Below, piece by piece: positions 18,501-26,487 of a stretch of DNA of 33,916 nt. Every line of letters starts with the position of its first letter. Position 1 is the first letter of the stretch. The translations under genes were made by a program, and so were the position numbers. The notes beneath the pieces were generated by a model, which was given only the letters and a program-made list of their open reading frames with translations, was not told the DNA's origin and did not search any database. Origin of the DNA: Ramlibacter sp. (GTDB lineage: Bacteria > Pseudomonadota > Gammaproteobacteria > Burkholderiales > Burkholderiaceae_C); contig JACDFR010000043.1 of NCBI GenBank assembly GCA_013815685.1, positions 1 to 33,916 on the forward strand. Direction: 5' to 3'.

Positions 18501-18880
18501 CCCGTTGGAGCTCAAGGTGCCGTAGATGGCCGATGGGTTGCCGCCCACCACCCGGTTGATCGACAGGCTGGCCGCGGTGGGCTGCTGAAAGCGCGTGGTG
18601 CTGCCGCCCGGCACCGAGAAGCTTTGCCAGTTGATGGCCGAATGGCTGGTGCCGGGCCCGTTTTGCGTGGTGACCAGCACATTGCCGCCCTGTTGGCTCA
18701 CGCTGGCCTGCCGTGCACCGCCTGGGCGCCGGCGGGCTGCGCCTGCACCGGGGCCCAGCCCAGGAAAGCCGCCGCGATGGCCAACGCGGCGCCGGCGGGC
18801 CGGAACCCTGCTGCGGCCGGGCTGGCCGCCGCAGGGACTGATTGCGCATGCGGGAGACGGGGTGTGGGTGATTTCTTCAC
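15553..18880 (-). pseudogene. TpsA/filamentous-haemagglutinin-like exoprotein gene with two frameshifts
   Basis: The gene reads in three successive frames. From GTG 18880 there is a long signal peptide (basic MKKSPTPR, hydrophobic AALAIAAAFLGWAPVQA). Near 18710 the frame changes into the haemagglutination-activity (TPS) domain, with NVLVTTQNGPGTSHSAINW, NRVVGGNPSAIYG and LVNPSGIAVGAGA. At a CCCC run (18369-18372) it changes again to a clean passenger of about 940 residues, rich in Gly/Ala/Thr/Val beta-helix repeats, with RMGTLLLDPNDI, ending DDNQCRR. Adding one base at each junction restores 1109 codons exactly. The product would be secreted by a TpsB partner; none is in the window. It is either a real pseudogene or two sequencing deletions. 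Confidence 0.85.
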
Positions 18881-19050
18881 GTGTTCTTTCAGGCAGCTTG
18901 CCCGGAGAGGCTTGCTTGCCGCGCCGCATAAGGCTTCGGGTCAAAGGGTCGTTTTGACGGTAGCACAGCAGTAAACCAGCCGCAACACGCAAACTGGTGA
19001 AAAAACACTTCCTGCGGCAACATGCCACAAAGGCTGCGTTGCGTGAGCCG

Positions 19051-19809
19051 CTATGGACGGGCGCCGCGGACCAGCTCCTGTGCCAGGCACAGGTCGGCCC
19101 AGGCCTTGGCCTTGTCCGGGAGGTTGCGCAGCAGATAGGCGGGGTGGTAGGTGACTACCAGGGGGATGCCCAGGTACTGGTGCGGTCGCCCCCGCAATTT
19201 GCCGATCGGCTCGTTGGTGCCCAGCAACGCCTGCACCGCGAACCGGCCCATGGCCAGCACGATCCGGGGCTGCAGGAGCTGGACCTGCCGGCGCAGGAAG
19301 GGCTCGCAGCGCGCCACCTCCTCGGGGTCGGGATTGCGATTGCCGGGCGGGCGGCATTTGAGAACGTTCGCGATGTAGACCTTGTTCCTGCGATCCAGCC
19401 CCAGCGACTTGAGCATGTTGTCGAGCAGCTTGCCGGCCTGCCCGACAAAAGGCTCGCCCTGCAAGTCCTCGTTCTCGCCCGGCGCCTCGCCCACGATCAG
19501 CCAGTCGGCCCGGGTGTCTCCCACGCCGAACACGGTCTGGGTGCGGCTCGAACAGAGCGTGCACGCGCGGCATGCCGCCACGGCCTGCGCCAGGGCGTCC
19601 CATTCCATGAGCTCGACCGCGTCGGAGCCGGCAGGGACCATCGGCGCCGCGGGTGTTTTCGCGACGGTCGCCGGCGCCTGCACCACCCGCGTCGCCACGG
19701 CGGCCGTGGCCACAGCGGCCGCTTGGGGCGCGGGGGGCAAGCCCTCGAACAGGCGGATGCCCATCTCGCTGAGCATGGCCCGTTGCCGCGCGTCCAGCTT
19801 GATGCTCAT
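19051..19809 (-). CDS. Uracil-DNA glycosylase, family 4 (4Fe-4S type)
   Basis: A 252-residue enzyme that removes uracil from DNA in base-excision repair. The catalytic domain (about 70-250) shows motif A GEAPGENEDLQGEPFVG (108-124) and motif B TYHPAYLLR (with H222). Cys80, Cys83 (plus Cys86), Cys152 and Cys168 are the likely 4Fe-4S ligands. The N-terminal ~65 residues are Ala/Pro/Val-rich and look like a disordered extension, as often seen in betaproteobacterial members. The ATG at 19809 overlaps the rimI stop (ATGA). It is the third gene of the tsaB-rimI-udg operon. Confidence 0.93.
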   Translation of the reverse strand: MSIKLDARQRAMLSEMGIRLFEGLPPAPQAAAVATAAVATRVVQAPATVAKTPAAPMVPAGSDAVELMEWDALAQAVAACRACTLCSSRTQTVFGVGDTRADWLIVGEAPGENEDLQGEPFVGQAGKLLDNMLKSLGLDRRNKVYIANVLKCRPPGNRNPDPEEVARCEPFLRRQVQLLQPRIVLAMGRFAVQALLGTNEPIGKLRGRPHQYLGIPLVVTYHPAYLLRNLPDKAKAWADLCLAQELVRGARP

Positions 19810-20273
19810 AACTTGAGGCTCATCACGACCGCGTCTTCGCGCCGGCCCTGCGCGGCCGGGTAGTAACTCTTGCGCTCTCCCACATGGCGATAGCCATGGC
19901 TTTCGTAGATATGCTGAGCCCGCACATTGCTGGCCCGAACCTCGAGCCAAAGCCATTGCGCGCCTTGCCCCCGGGCCCACAGGGCCAGCGCATCGAGCAT
20001 CAGCCGGCCCCAGCCCTGCCGCTGATGCGCCGGCGCCACCGTGAGGTTGAGAAGGTGAACCTCGTCCACCCCTTTCATGGCGACGAAATAGCCCAGCACC
20101 GTGCCGTCGGCGTGGAGCACTTGGGCCTGGTAGCCCGCTTGCAGCGAGTCGGTGAAATTGCCGCGCGTCCACGGCTGGCTGTAGGCCGCCTGTTCCACCA
20201 CCAATACGTCGTCCAGCCGCGCTTCGGTCAGCGGCTCGAACCCGGCTTCGATGGATTTGAAAACGGCGCTCAT
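19806..20273 (-). CDS. rimI: Ribosomal protein bS18 alanine N-acetyltransferase (GNAT)
   Basis: A 155-residue GNAT acetyltransferase. The acetyl-CoA loop is QRQGWG (84-89). LEVRASNVRAQHIYESHGY (110-128) is the RimI signature, followed by the KSYYP stretch. The enzyme acetylates the N-terminal alanine of ribosomal protein S18. It lies between tsaB and the uracil-DNA glycosylase gene with 4-bp overlaps on both sides, a gene order I recall as conserved in Burkholderiales, which supports the assignment over a generic GNAT. Confidence 0.92.
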   Translation of the reverse strand: MSAVFKSIEAGFEPLTEARLDDVLVVEQAAYSQPWTRGNFTDSLQAGYQAQVLHADGTVLGYFVAMKGVDEVHLLNLTVAPAHQRQGWGRLMLDALALWARGQGAQWLWLEVRASNVRAQHIYESHGYRHVGERKSYYPAAQGRREDAVVMSLKL

Positions 20274-20974
20274 GGTGTGGTGGGCGCCGCCGCCCGCAAG
20301 GCCGCGCGCTCCTGCGTGGTTTGAGCCACTTTATCGCGAATGTACAAAGGTGCGGCGGCGGCGGCCGGCCCGGCCTGGCCGGCTGCCAGCAGCGCAGGCG
20401 CCAGCCGCAGCAGCGCAGCCGCCGTGGGCATGGCTTCGATGCGCCGGGCCGTGCCGGGGAGCGCGCCGCCGTGCGCCGCAAAAGCGTTGCCCGCCAGCAG
20501 CCAGCCCGGTGGTAATACGACGGCTTCGGGACGGTCCAGGCCGAGGTCACCCCGCCGCGCCCATCCGCCGTCCGTGCGCGCATAAGCCGCCCAGTACACC
20601 TCGCCCATGCGGGCGTCCAGCAGCGTCACCAGTTCGTTCGCGCCTTCACGGTGCCAGGCGTCCTCGGCGACCGCGAGCAGGGTGTCCACGGCCAGCACCG
20701 GGACGCCGCTGCCGAATGCCAGGCCCTGCGCCACCGAACACGCGGTTCGCAGCCCCGTGAAGGAGCCGGGGCCGCGGCCGAAGACGATGGCATCCAGCTC
20801 GTCCAGGCGAATCCCGGCCCGGGCCAGCAGATCCTGGATCGCGGGGATAAGGGTTGCCGATGCCAGCGCGCCGCCCTGGCCCGTGTGCTCCAACGGCGCA
20901 TGGGAACCCGCCTGGCCATGCTGTAGCGCGATGGACAGGGTTTCCGTACTGGTGTCGAAGGCGAGCAGTTTCAA
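20270..20974 (-). CDS. tsaB: tRNA threonylcarbamoyladenosine biosynthesis protein TsaB
   Basis: A 234-residue ASKHA-fold protein that partners TsaD and TsaE in t6A37 tRNA modification. Conserved LLAFDTSTETLSIAL (3-17) and FGRGPGSFTGLR (65-76) identify it. No ATG exists near the conserved N-terminus. A TTG at 20974, preceded by GAAGAAAG, gives the family-typical MKLLAFDTST start; another TTG seven codons upstream is the alternative. It overlaps rimI by 4 bp. tsaC, another t6A gene, lies 4 kb away on the same strand. Confidence 0.9.
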   Translation of the reverse strand: MKLLAFDTSTETLSIALQHGQAGSHAPLEHTGQGGALASATLIPAIQDLLARAGIRLDELDAIVFGRGPGSFTGLRTACSVAQGLAFGSGVPVLAVDTLLAVAEDAWHREGANELVTLLDARMGEVYWAAYARTDGGWARRGDLGLDRPEAVVLPPGWLLAGNAFAAHGGALPGTARRIEAMPTAAALLRLAPALLAAGQAGPAAAAAPLYIRDKVAQTTQERAALRAAAPTTP

Positions 20975-20998
20975 GAATGTCTTTCTTCGCAACCCGCC

Positions 20999-21019
20999 AT
21001 TATCCCGGGCCGGGATAAT
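20999..21019. promoter_or_regulatory. Near-perfect palindrome between divergent tsaB and dacB
   Basis: Ten-base arms ATTATCCCGG (20999-21008) and CCGGGATAAT (21010-21019) flank one central G. The site fills the middle of the 51-bp gap between the divergent starts. Each arm carries a GATAAT-like -10 hexamer, one facing each gene, with the dacB one ending 6 bp before its ATG. It may be a pair of back-to-back -10 elements, an operator, or both. No good -35 was found. Confidence 0.5.
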
Positions 21020-21025
21020 CGGCAG

Positions 21026-22423
21026 ATGCCCGTTCCCCGGTTTCTCGCCTGTTGCGCATTCCTGTTCGCCGTGCTGCCCTTGGCGGCACAGCCCCTTCCA
21101 GCGGAAGTCGAGGCCGCGCTGGCTCGCGCCAGGTTGCCGCGCGACGCCGTCACCCTGGTGGTGGCCGACGCGGACGGCAAGGCGCCGCCGCGGCTGAGTC
21201 ACCGCGCGAACGTGCCGGTGAATCCGGCGTCGATCGCCAAACTGGCGACCACCTTTGCGGCCCTCGAGCTGCTGGGTCCGGCGTTCCAGTGGACCACGCC
21301 GGTCTACCTGGAAGGCGCGGTTCGCGACGGCACGCTACATGGCAACCTCTACATCAAGGGCCAGGGCGATCCCAAGCTGGTGGCCGAGCGGCTCTGGCTT
21401 CTCCTGCGCCGCGTGCAGGGGCTGGGCATCCGCTCGGTCACCGGCGACATCGTGCTGGATCGCACGGCCTTCGAAACCGCCCCGCTCCACCCCGGTGCGT
21501 TCGACGGCGAGCCGCTGCGGCCCTATAACGCGGCGCCCGATGCGCTGCTGCTGAATTTCACGGCGCTGGTCATGACCTTTACACCCCAGGGTGGCCAGGC
21601 ACAGGTTCACCTGGAGCCGCCGCTGGCGGGACTGCAGCTGCCGGCCAACGTGCCGCTGGTTGTCGGCGAGTGCAACGACTGGCGTGGCGGGCTGAAGGCC
21701 GACTTCACCGATCCGTCGCGCATCCGCATCGCCGGAGGCTATCCGGCCGCCTGCGGAGAGCGAAGCTGGCCGCTGGCGTACGCCGATCCCCGCAGCTATG
21801 CGGCGCGCGCGGTGGGCGGGTTGTGGCAGCAGATGGGCGGCAGCCTGGCCGGGCAGGTGCGCGACGGCCGGGTGCCCGCCGGCCTGGCGCCGGCGTTCGA
21901 GGCGCAGTCGCCCGCGCTGGCGGAGATCGTCCGCGACATCAACAAGTTCAGCAACAACGTGATGGCGCAGCAGCTGTTCCTGACGCTCAGCCTGCAGCGA
22001 AACGGCGCCGGCACGCTGGAAGGCTCGCGCGAGGCAATGCGGCAGTGGTGGCGCGAGCGGGTGGGGCCCGCCGATACTCCGTCCTTCGACAACGGATCGG
22101 GCCTGTCGCGCGAGGAACGCATCACCGCGCAGCAGCTGGCCCGGCTGCTGCAGGTCGCCTGGAATTCTCCATTGATGCCCGAGTTGATGTCTTCGCTGCC
22201 CGTCACCGGGGTAGACGGCACGCTGCGGCGTTCTCGCGGCAAGGGGACGGGCCTGGCTCACCTGAAAACCGGCAGCCTGCGCGACGTGTCGGGCGTGGCC
22301 GGGTACGTGCATGCGGCCAGCGGAAAACGATACGTGCTGGTCGCCATCGTCAATCACCCGCAGGCGGCGGCGGCGCGCCCGGCGATCGAGGCGCTTATCG
22401 ACTGGACGGCGCGCGATTTCTGA
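21026..22423 (+). CDS. dacB: D-alanyl-D-alanine carboxypeptidase/endopeptidase (PBP4 family)
   Basis: A 465-residue periplasmic penicillin-binding protein of peptidase family S13. It has a signal peptide (MPVPRFLACCAFLFAVLPLAAQ). The catalytic triplet is SIAK (69-72, nucleophile S69), SNN (309-311) and KTG (414-416), with the family's large insertion between the first two motifs. It trims or cleaves peptidoglycan stem peptides. Length and motif spacing are normal for PBP4. It is divergent from tsaB across a palindrome, and the SemiSWEET gene follows 19 bp downstream, so the two may share a transcript. Confidence 0.95.
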   Translation: MPVPRFLACCAFLFAVLPLAAQPLPAEVEAALARARLPRDAVTLVVADADGKAPPRLSHRANVPVNPASIAKLATTFAALELLGPAFQWTTPVYLEGAVRDGTLHGNLYIKGQGDPKLVAERLWLLLRRVQGLGIRSVTGDIVLDRTAFETAPLHPGAFDGEPLRPYNAAPDALLLNFTALVMTFTPQGGQAQVHLEPPLAGLQLPANVPLVVGECNDWRGGLKADFTDPSRIRIAGGYPAACGERSWPLAYADPRSYAARAVGGLWQQMGGSLAGQVRDGRVPAGLAPAFEAQSPALAEIVRDINKFSNNVMAQQLFLTLSLQRNGAGTLEGSREAMRQWWRERVGPADTPSFDNGSGLSREERITAQQLARLLQVAWNSPLMPELMSSLPVTGVDGTLRRSRGKGTGLAHLKTGSLRDVSGVAGYVHAASGKRYVLVAIVNHPQAAAARPAIEALIDWTARDF

Positions 22424-22442
22424 CAGGGCAGCTATTTTCCCC

Positions 22443-22697
22443 ATGACCTTGCACGAACCAATCGGTTACCTCGCCGCCATCTTGACCACCTGCAGCTTCG
22501 TGCCGCAGGCATGGCACACCTTCCGCACCCGCGACGTCTCGGGCATATCGCTGGGCATGTACCTGGTTTTCGCCTGCGGCGTGGCGTTGTGGCTGATGTA
22601 CGGCCTGCTGCTGGCGGCCTGGCCGATCGTGACGGCGAACGCCATCACGCTGGCGCTGGCCCTGGCCATCCTCGTCATGAAGCTGCGCTACCGCTAG
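22443..22697 (+). CDS. SemiSWEET-type small sugar transporter (PQ-loop/MtN3 family)
   Basis: An 84-residue protein with three membrane helices (about 6-24, 37-57, 61-80). The PQ motif in helix 1 reads TTCSFVPQAWHTFRTRDVSG, followed by SLGMYLVFACGVALWLMYG, the usual SemiSWEET pattern of a triple-helix bundle that dimerises to transport small sugars. The ATG at 22443 was chosen by family length; the frame is open back to 22311 inside dacB. The TAG stop lies within the first arm of a large hairpin. Confidence 0.92.
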   Translation: MTLHEPIGYLAAILTTCSFVPQAWHTFRTRDVSGISLGMYLVFACGVALWLMYGLLLAAWPIVTANAITLALALAILVMKLRYR

Positions 22698-22758
22698 TTC
22701 AGTGAAGCAGGGAAATGGCACTCACGGGGGGTGCCATTTCCCTGTTTCACTGGACTAG
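22694..22758. terminator. 28-bp hairpin between convergent genes (bidirectional terminator candidate)
   Basis: Positions 22694-22721 and 22731-22758 are inverted copies of each other over 28 bp, with two differences that both become G-U pairs in RNA, around a 9-base loop. Both arms end in CTAG. It overlaps the SemiSWEET stop and lies 21 bp from the convergent lipoprotein gene's stop, so it can fold in transcripts from both sides. There is no strong U-tract. It is much longer than an ordinary terminator stem. Confidence 0.6.
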
Positions 22759-22779
22759 TGTTGCGCCCCTGGCTGCGCC

Positions 22780-23733
22780 CTACCAGCGCGCGCGAATCCG
22801 GTCGTAGGCGTATTTGCCGAATTCGCGGTGCGCCTGCGGCGTGACGTAGACGGCATCGGCGAACATGTACCGGCTGTAGTTGGCGTCGATCAGCGTGGCG
22901 GTGGTGCACAGGGACGAGTTCACCCGGCCGGCCCCGATACCGATGCCCGGCCCGGGATCCACCGAGTTGCACACCGGGTCGGCCACGTTCGTGATGCCGT
23001 AGTTCGACGGGTTCGATTCCATCAGGTTGAAAAACAGGGCGGCGTCGACGTACAGCACGTTCGCGCCTAGGTCGACCATGGCGATCAGCAGCGCCTCATT
23101 GAATCGGGTGCTGGCCTGCGTCAACAGGTTCGACTGCCCTGCGCCCCTGGCCCAGGGCGACCGGCCCAGGTGGTAGGGCCCCGCCACGGCCACATGGATG
23201 GCCCCGGCGCGGACCAAGCGGCGAACCTGGCCGGCGAGGTCGCGGCCGGCCTGCGCGACATTGGCGAGCATCTGGTCGCTCGACTGGGTTCCTGCGGTCA
23301 CGCCCGCCATCTCGGCAATGATGTCCGCCGTGCCGGCATTGACGATCAGCAGGTCGTTGGCGCCGGCGGTGCCCACGGCCAGGAAGGCGTCGATCTGCTC
23401 GGTGACGGTCGGGGTCGCTGCATTGCCCGCCGCGTCGGGATGGGCCGCAACCCGGGCATTGCCGGTCGCATAGGACGTACCGCCCCCAGCGGCGGCGGCA
23501 AGCGACAGGTTGAACCGGGCGGCGACGTCCTGTGTCCAGATATTCGCGGTGCCGTCGTTCACCGTGTAGCGCCGGCCGCCGACCTGGCCCAGGTCGCTCA
23601 TGCCGTCGCCGAAGGCGACGATGCGCGAGGGCTCCAGTTGCGATTCGATGCTTCCCGATCCGCAGGCAGCCAGCAGCACAGCCGTTGCGGACGCCAGCGC
23701 CAGCAGGGCGCGGCGCTTCCAGTTAAATGACAT
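22780..23733 (-). CDS. SGNH/GDSL-like lipoprotein with degenerate active site
   Basis: A 317-residue lipoprotein with signal MSFNWKRRALLALASATAVL and lipobox LAAC (Cys24). The fold is recognised by FGDGMSDLGQVGGRRYTVND (41-60) and the C-terminal FADAVYVTPQAHREFGKYAY. In a normal GDSL enzyme the first block reads GDS and the last DxxH; here the Ser is Gly44 and the His is Tyr296, and the third block has NAGTADI in place of a GxND motif. It is therefore probably not a classical esterase. The ATG at 23733 has GGAG 8 bp upstream. It may bind a ligand or play a structural envelope role. Confidence 0.8.
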   Translation of the reverse strand: MSFNWKRRALLALASATAVLLAACGSGSIESQLEPSRIVAFGDGMSDLGQVGGRRYTVNDGTANIWTQDVAARFNLSLAAAAGGGTSYATGNARVAAHPDAAGNAATPTVTEQIDAFLAVGTAGANDLLIVNAGTADIIAEMAGVTAGTQSSDQMLANVAQAGRDLAGQVRRLVRAGAIHVAVAGPYHLGRSPWARGAGQSNLLTQASTRFNEALLIAMVDLGANVLYVDAALFFNLMESNPSNYGITNVADPVCNSVDPGPGIGIGAGRVNSSLCTTATLIDANYSRYMFADAVYVTPQAHREFGKYAYDRIRARW

Positions 23734-23784
23734 GAAGTTCTCCAAAGGGACTGGCCGCTAGTTTAACGACGGCCCGCCGGGCCT

Positions 23785-24780
23785 TCAGCCCGCCGACGCC
23801 CTGCGCAGCCGGTCGCGCACCCCTTCCCACTCGGGTTGCGCGGGCGGCGTCTCGACCCAGATCAGCCGGGCGTGCTGCGCGTCGAATTCCCGCAGCACGG
23901 CAAACAGCTGGCGCGCCGTCTCGACGGCATCGTCCGGCATGCGCCGGCGAATGACCTGCGCCGACGGCGTCTTGAGGATGGCACGCGAGTAGACCGCGAT
24001 GCCCGCCGCCTCGGGGCCGAGCACGTCGAGCGCGGTCTGCAGCGCCGCCGCGTCCATCAGCCGCACCCGCGCCCGCGGGGCGTAATGCGACTCGAGGGTG
24101 CCGGAGGCCCGGGGCGCCTGCCCCGGAAGTTCTTCCACGGCGCGCAGGCACTCGCCGCAGGCCGCCTCCACCTGCTCGCGCGTCACAACTCCCGGCCGCA
24201 GCAGCACCGGCGCGCCGCGGGTGCAGTCGACGATGGTCGATTCGATGCCGACCTGGCAGGGCCCGCCATCCAGCACCAGCAAGCCGTCCCCGAATTCCGA
24301 GCGCACGTGCTGCGCCGTCGTCGGGCTGACCCGGCCGAACTGGTTGGCGCTGGGCGCCGCCAGGCCGCGAATGGGCGGCTGGGCTTGCGCGCAGGCCAGC
24401 AGCAGGGCATGCGCCACCGGGTGGGCAGGACAACGCAATCCGATCGAATCCTGCCCGCCGGCGGCGGCCGCGGCCATCGGCGGTCGCCGGGCAAGGATCA
24501 GCGTGAGCGGCCCGGGCCAGAACGCGTCCATCAGCCGTTGCGCGAAAGCGGGCGCGCGGGAGGCGAAGAGCGGTACCGCCGCGGCGTCGGCCACGTGAAC
24601 AATCAGCGGGTGATCGCTGGGCCGGCCCTTGGCCGCGAAGATGCGCGCTACGGCGGCGTCGCTGCCCGCATCGGCGCCCAGTCCATAGACGGTTTCGGTG
24701 GGGAAGGCCACCAGCTCGCCGGCCGCCAGTGCCTGCACGGCTTGCGCAATGGCTTCGGGAGTTGCGCCGTCGAGGGTCAT
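23785..24780 (-). CDS. tsaC: L-threonylcarbamoyladenylate synthase (Sua5/YciO/YrdC family, long form)
   Basis: A 331-residue enzyme making threonylcarbamoyl-AMP for t6A tRNA modification. The YrdC domain (about 8-200) has AFPTETVYGLG, KGRPSDHPLIVHV, LAAPSANQFGRVSPTTAQHV and GIESTIVDC. After the linker RASGTLESHYAPRARVRL there is a C-terminal Sua5 domain (about 235-325), making it the long Sua5-type form and not the short E. coli-type TsaC. The ATG at 24780 lies 5 bp after the purK stop. It is the last gene of purE-purK-tsaC. Confidence 0.94.
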   Translation of the reverse strand: MTLDGATPEAIAQAVQALAAGELVAFPTETVYGLGADAGSDAAVARIFAAKGRPSDHPLIVHVADAAAVPLFASRAPAFAQRLMDAFWPGPLTLILARRPPMAAAAAGGQDSIGLRCPAHPVAHALLLACAQAQPPIRGLAAPSANQFGRVSPTTAQHVRSEFGDGLLVLDGGPCQVGIESTIVDCTRGAPVLLRPGVVTREQVEAACGECLRAVEELPGQAPRASGTLESHYAPRARVRLMDAAALQTALDVLGPEAAGIAVYSRAILKTPSAQVIRRRMPDDAVETARQLFAVLREFDAQHARLIWVETPPAQPEWEGVRDRLRRASAG

Positions 24781-24785
24781 CGTGT

Positions 24786-25949
24786 TCAAAAGGCTTCGAT
24801 GCCCAGCAGCGTGGCGGCCTGCAAGGCGGTGGCGCGCACCGCCTGCACCGACTCGCCGGTGATGTTGAGGTGTCCCATCTTGCGGCCACGGCGGGCGCTG
24901 TGCTTGCCGTACAGGTGCAGGTGAACGCCCGCAAGCTCGAGCATGCGGGGCCAGGGCGGGGCCGTCTCGGTGTCGCCCGCGGTGAACCACAGGTCGCCCA
25001 GGAGGTTGAGCATGATCGCCGGGCTGTGCTGCCGCGGCTGCGGCAAGGGAAGGCCCGCCAGCGCCCGCACCTGGAGATCGAACTGCGACAGGTCGCAGGC
25101 GTCCATGCTGTAGTGCCCGCTGTTGTGGGGGCGCGGCGCCATCTCGTTGACCACCCAGGTGCCGTCCTGAAGCAGGAAGAACTCGACGCACAACACCCCC
25201 ACGTAATCCAGCCCCTGCGCGATCGCGCGCGTGGCCGCGATGGCTTCGACCGCTGCGGGCGGCGGCACGCTGCCGGGATAGACCTCGGTCACGGCCAGGA
25301 TGCCGTCCCGGTGCAGGTTCAGCTGTGGGGGCAGATGAACCATGCCGCCGTCCCGGCCGCGCGCGACGATGACCGAACATTCGGCGGCCAGCGGGAGCAG
25401 CTTTTCCAGTACGCACGGCACCTGATTGAGCTCTCGCCAGGCCGCTGCCAGTTCATCGCGCGTGCGCACGCGCACCTGGCCCTTGCCATCGTAGCCCAGG
25501 CGCGAGGTTTTCAGCACGCCGGGCAGCAGCGCCGCCTCGACGGCCGTCAGCTGCAACTCGCTTTCAATCACCGCGTGCGGGGCGCAGGGCACGCCGCATC
25601 GGGCGAAGTGGGCTTTCTCGCGCGCGCGGTCCTGCGCAATCGCGACGGCTTCGGCGCCGGGCGCCACCGGCCGCAGCGCCGCCAGCCTGGACAGCGCGTC
25701 GGCAGGCACGTTCTCGAATTCCGTGGTCACCGCCGCGCTGCACTGCGCCAGCTGCGCCAGGCCCTGCTGGTCCAGATAATCGGCCTGGATGTGCCGGTGG
25801 CTGACGAGGCCCGCCGGGCTGGCCGGGTCCGGGTCCAGCACGGCCGTGAAATAGCCCATGCGCTGTGCCGCGTGGGCAAACATGCGGCCGAGCTGGCCGC
25901 CGCCCATCACGCCGAGCGTCGCGCCCGGAAGAACGGTGGAAAGCGTCAT
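24786..25949 (-). CDS. purK: N5-carboxyaminoimidazole ribonucleotide synthase
   Basis: A 387-residue ATP-grasp enzyme that carboxylates AIR with bicarbonate and ATP in purine synthesis. Visible features are the N-terminal [41 protein letters not shown] in the ATP-grasp region, CVEFFLL, and [14 protein letters not shown] near the Mg-ATP site. Length is normal. Its ATG overlaps the purE stop by 4 bp, consistent with translational coupling of the two consecutive enzymes. Confidence 0.96.
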   Translation of the reverse strand: MTLSTVLPGATLGVMGGGQLGRMFAHAAQRMGYFTAVLDPDPASPAGLVSHRHIQADYLDQQGLAQLAQCSAAVTTEFENVPADALSRLAALRPVAPGAEAVAIAQDRAREKAHFARCGVPCAPHAVIESELQLTAVEAALLPGVLKTSRLGYDGKGQVRVRTRDELAAAWRELNQVPCVLEKLLPLAAECSVIVARGRDGGMVHLPPQLNLHRDGILAVTEVYPGSVPPPAAVEAIAATRAIAQGLDYVGVLCVEFFLLQDGTWVVNEMAPRPHNSGHYSMDACDLSQFDLQVRALAGLPLPQPRQHSPAIMLNLLGDLWFTAGDTETAPPWPRMLELAGVHLHLYGKHSARRGRKMGHLNITGESVQAVRATALQAATLLGIEAF

Positions 25950-26440
25950 GGCGCGGGCGGCAGGCTCATGCCCCGCGCCGCTTCGGTCTGGCGCGCCCGG
26001 TAGGCGTCGAGCCGGCCCCGCAGCGCGGCGTCCCCGTTGGCCAGCATGGCCACGGCGAACAGGGCCGCGTTGGCGGCGCCCGCCGTGCCGATGGCAAAGG
26101 TGGCGACGGGGATGCCCTTGGGCATCTGGACAATGCTGTACAGCGAATCGACGCCCTGCAGGTGCTTGCCGGCAACCGGCACGCCCAGTACCGGCACGGT
26201 GGTTTTGGCTGCCAGCATGCCCGGCAGGTGGGCCGCGCCGCCCGCGCCCGCGATGATCGCCTTGAGGCCGCGCGCGGCTGCTTCTTGCGCATACGCGAAC
26301 ATGTCGTCGGGCATGCGGTGGGCCGACACGACCCGGGCTTCATGGGCGATGCCAAATTCCTGGAGAATCGCGACTGCGTGCTGCAAGGTATCCCAGTCGC
26401 TGCTGGAACCCATCACCACGCCAACCTGTACTGGGGGCAT
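25946..26440 (-). CDS. purE: N5-carboxyaminoimidazole ribonucleotide mutase
   Basis: A 164-residue class I PurE that converts N5-CAIR to CAIR. Signature segments are [12 protein letters not shown] (7-18), the catalytic SAHRMPDDM (39-47), and [17 protein letters not shown]. It is first in the purE-purK-tsaC unit and divergent from the thioredoxin gene, with only 47 bp for both promoters. purC lies 1.5 kb upstream on the same strand, separated by the inserted thioredoxin and a small secreted-protein gene. Confidence 0.97.
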   Translation of the reverse strand: MPPVQVGVVMGSSSDWDTLQHAVAILQEFGIAHEARVVSAHRMPDDMFAYAQEAAARGLKAIIAGAGGAAHLPGMLAAKTTVPVLGVPVAGKHLQGVDSLYSIVQMPKGIPVATFAIGTAGAANAALFAVAMLANGDAALRGRLDAYRARQTEAARGMSLPPAP

Positions 26441-26487
26441 TCGTGCTCCTAAAGGTTGAATTTTAAGGTTTAGCCGGAATTCGCCTC

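Noticed and set aside
19810..20583. N-terminal extension of the uracil-DNA glycosylase through rimI
   Set aside because: The added residues are an out-of-frame reading of rimI and tsaB; the start at 19809 fits family length and overlaps the rimI stop.
24729..26003. A 424-codon plus-strand frame opposite purK
   Set aside because: purK and purE are unambiguous on the minus strand; this frame is a codon-bias artefact.
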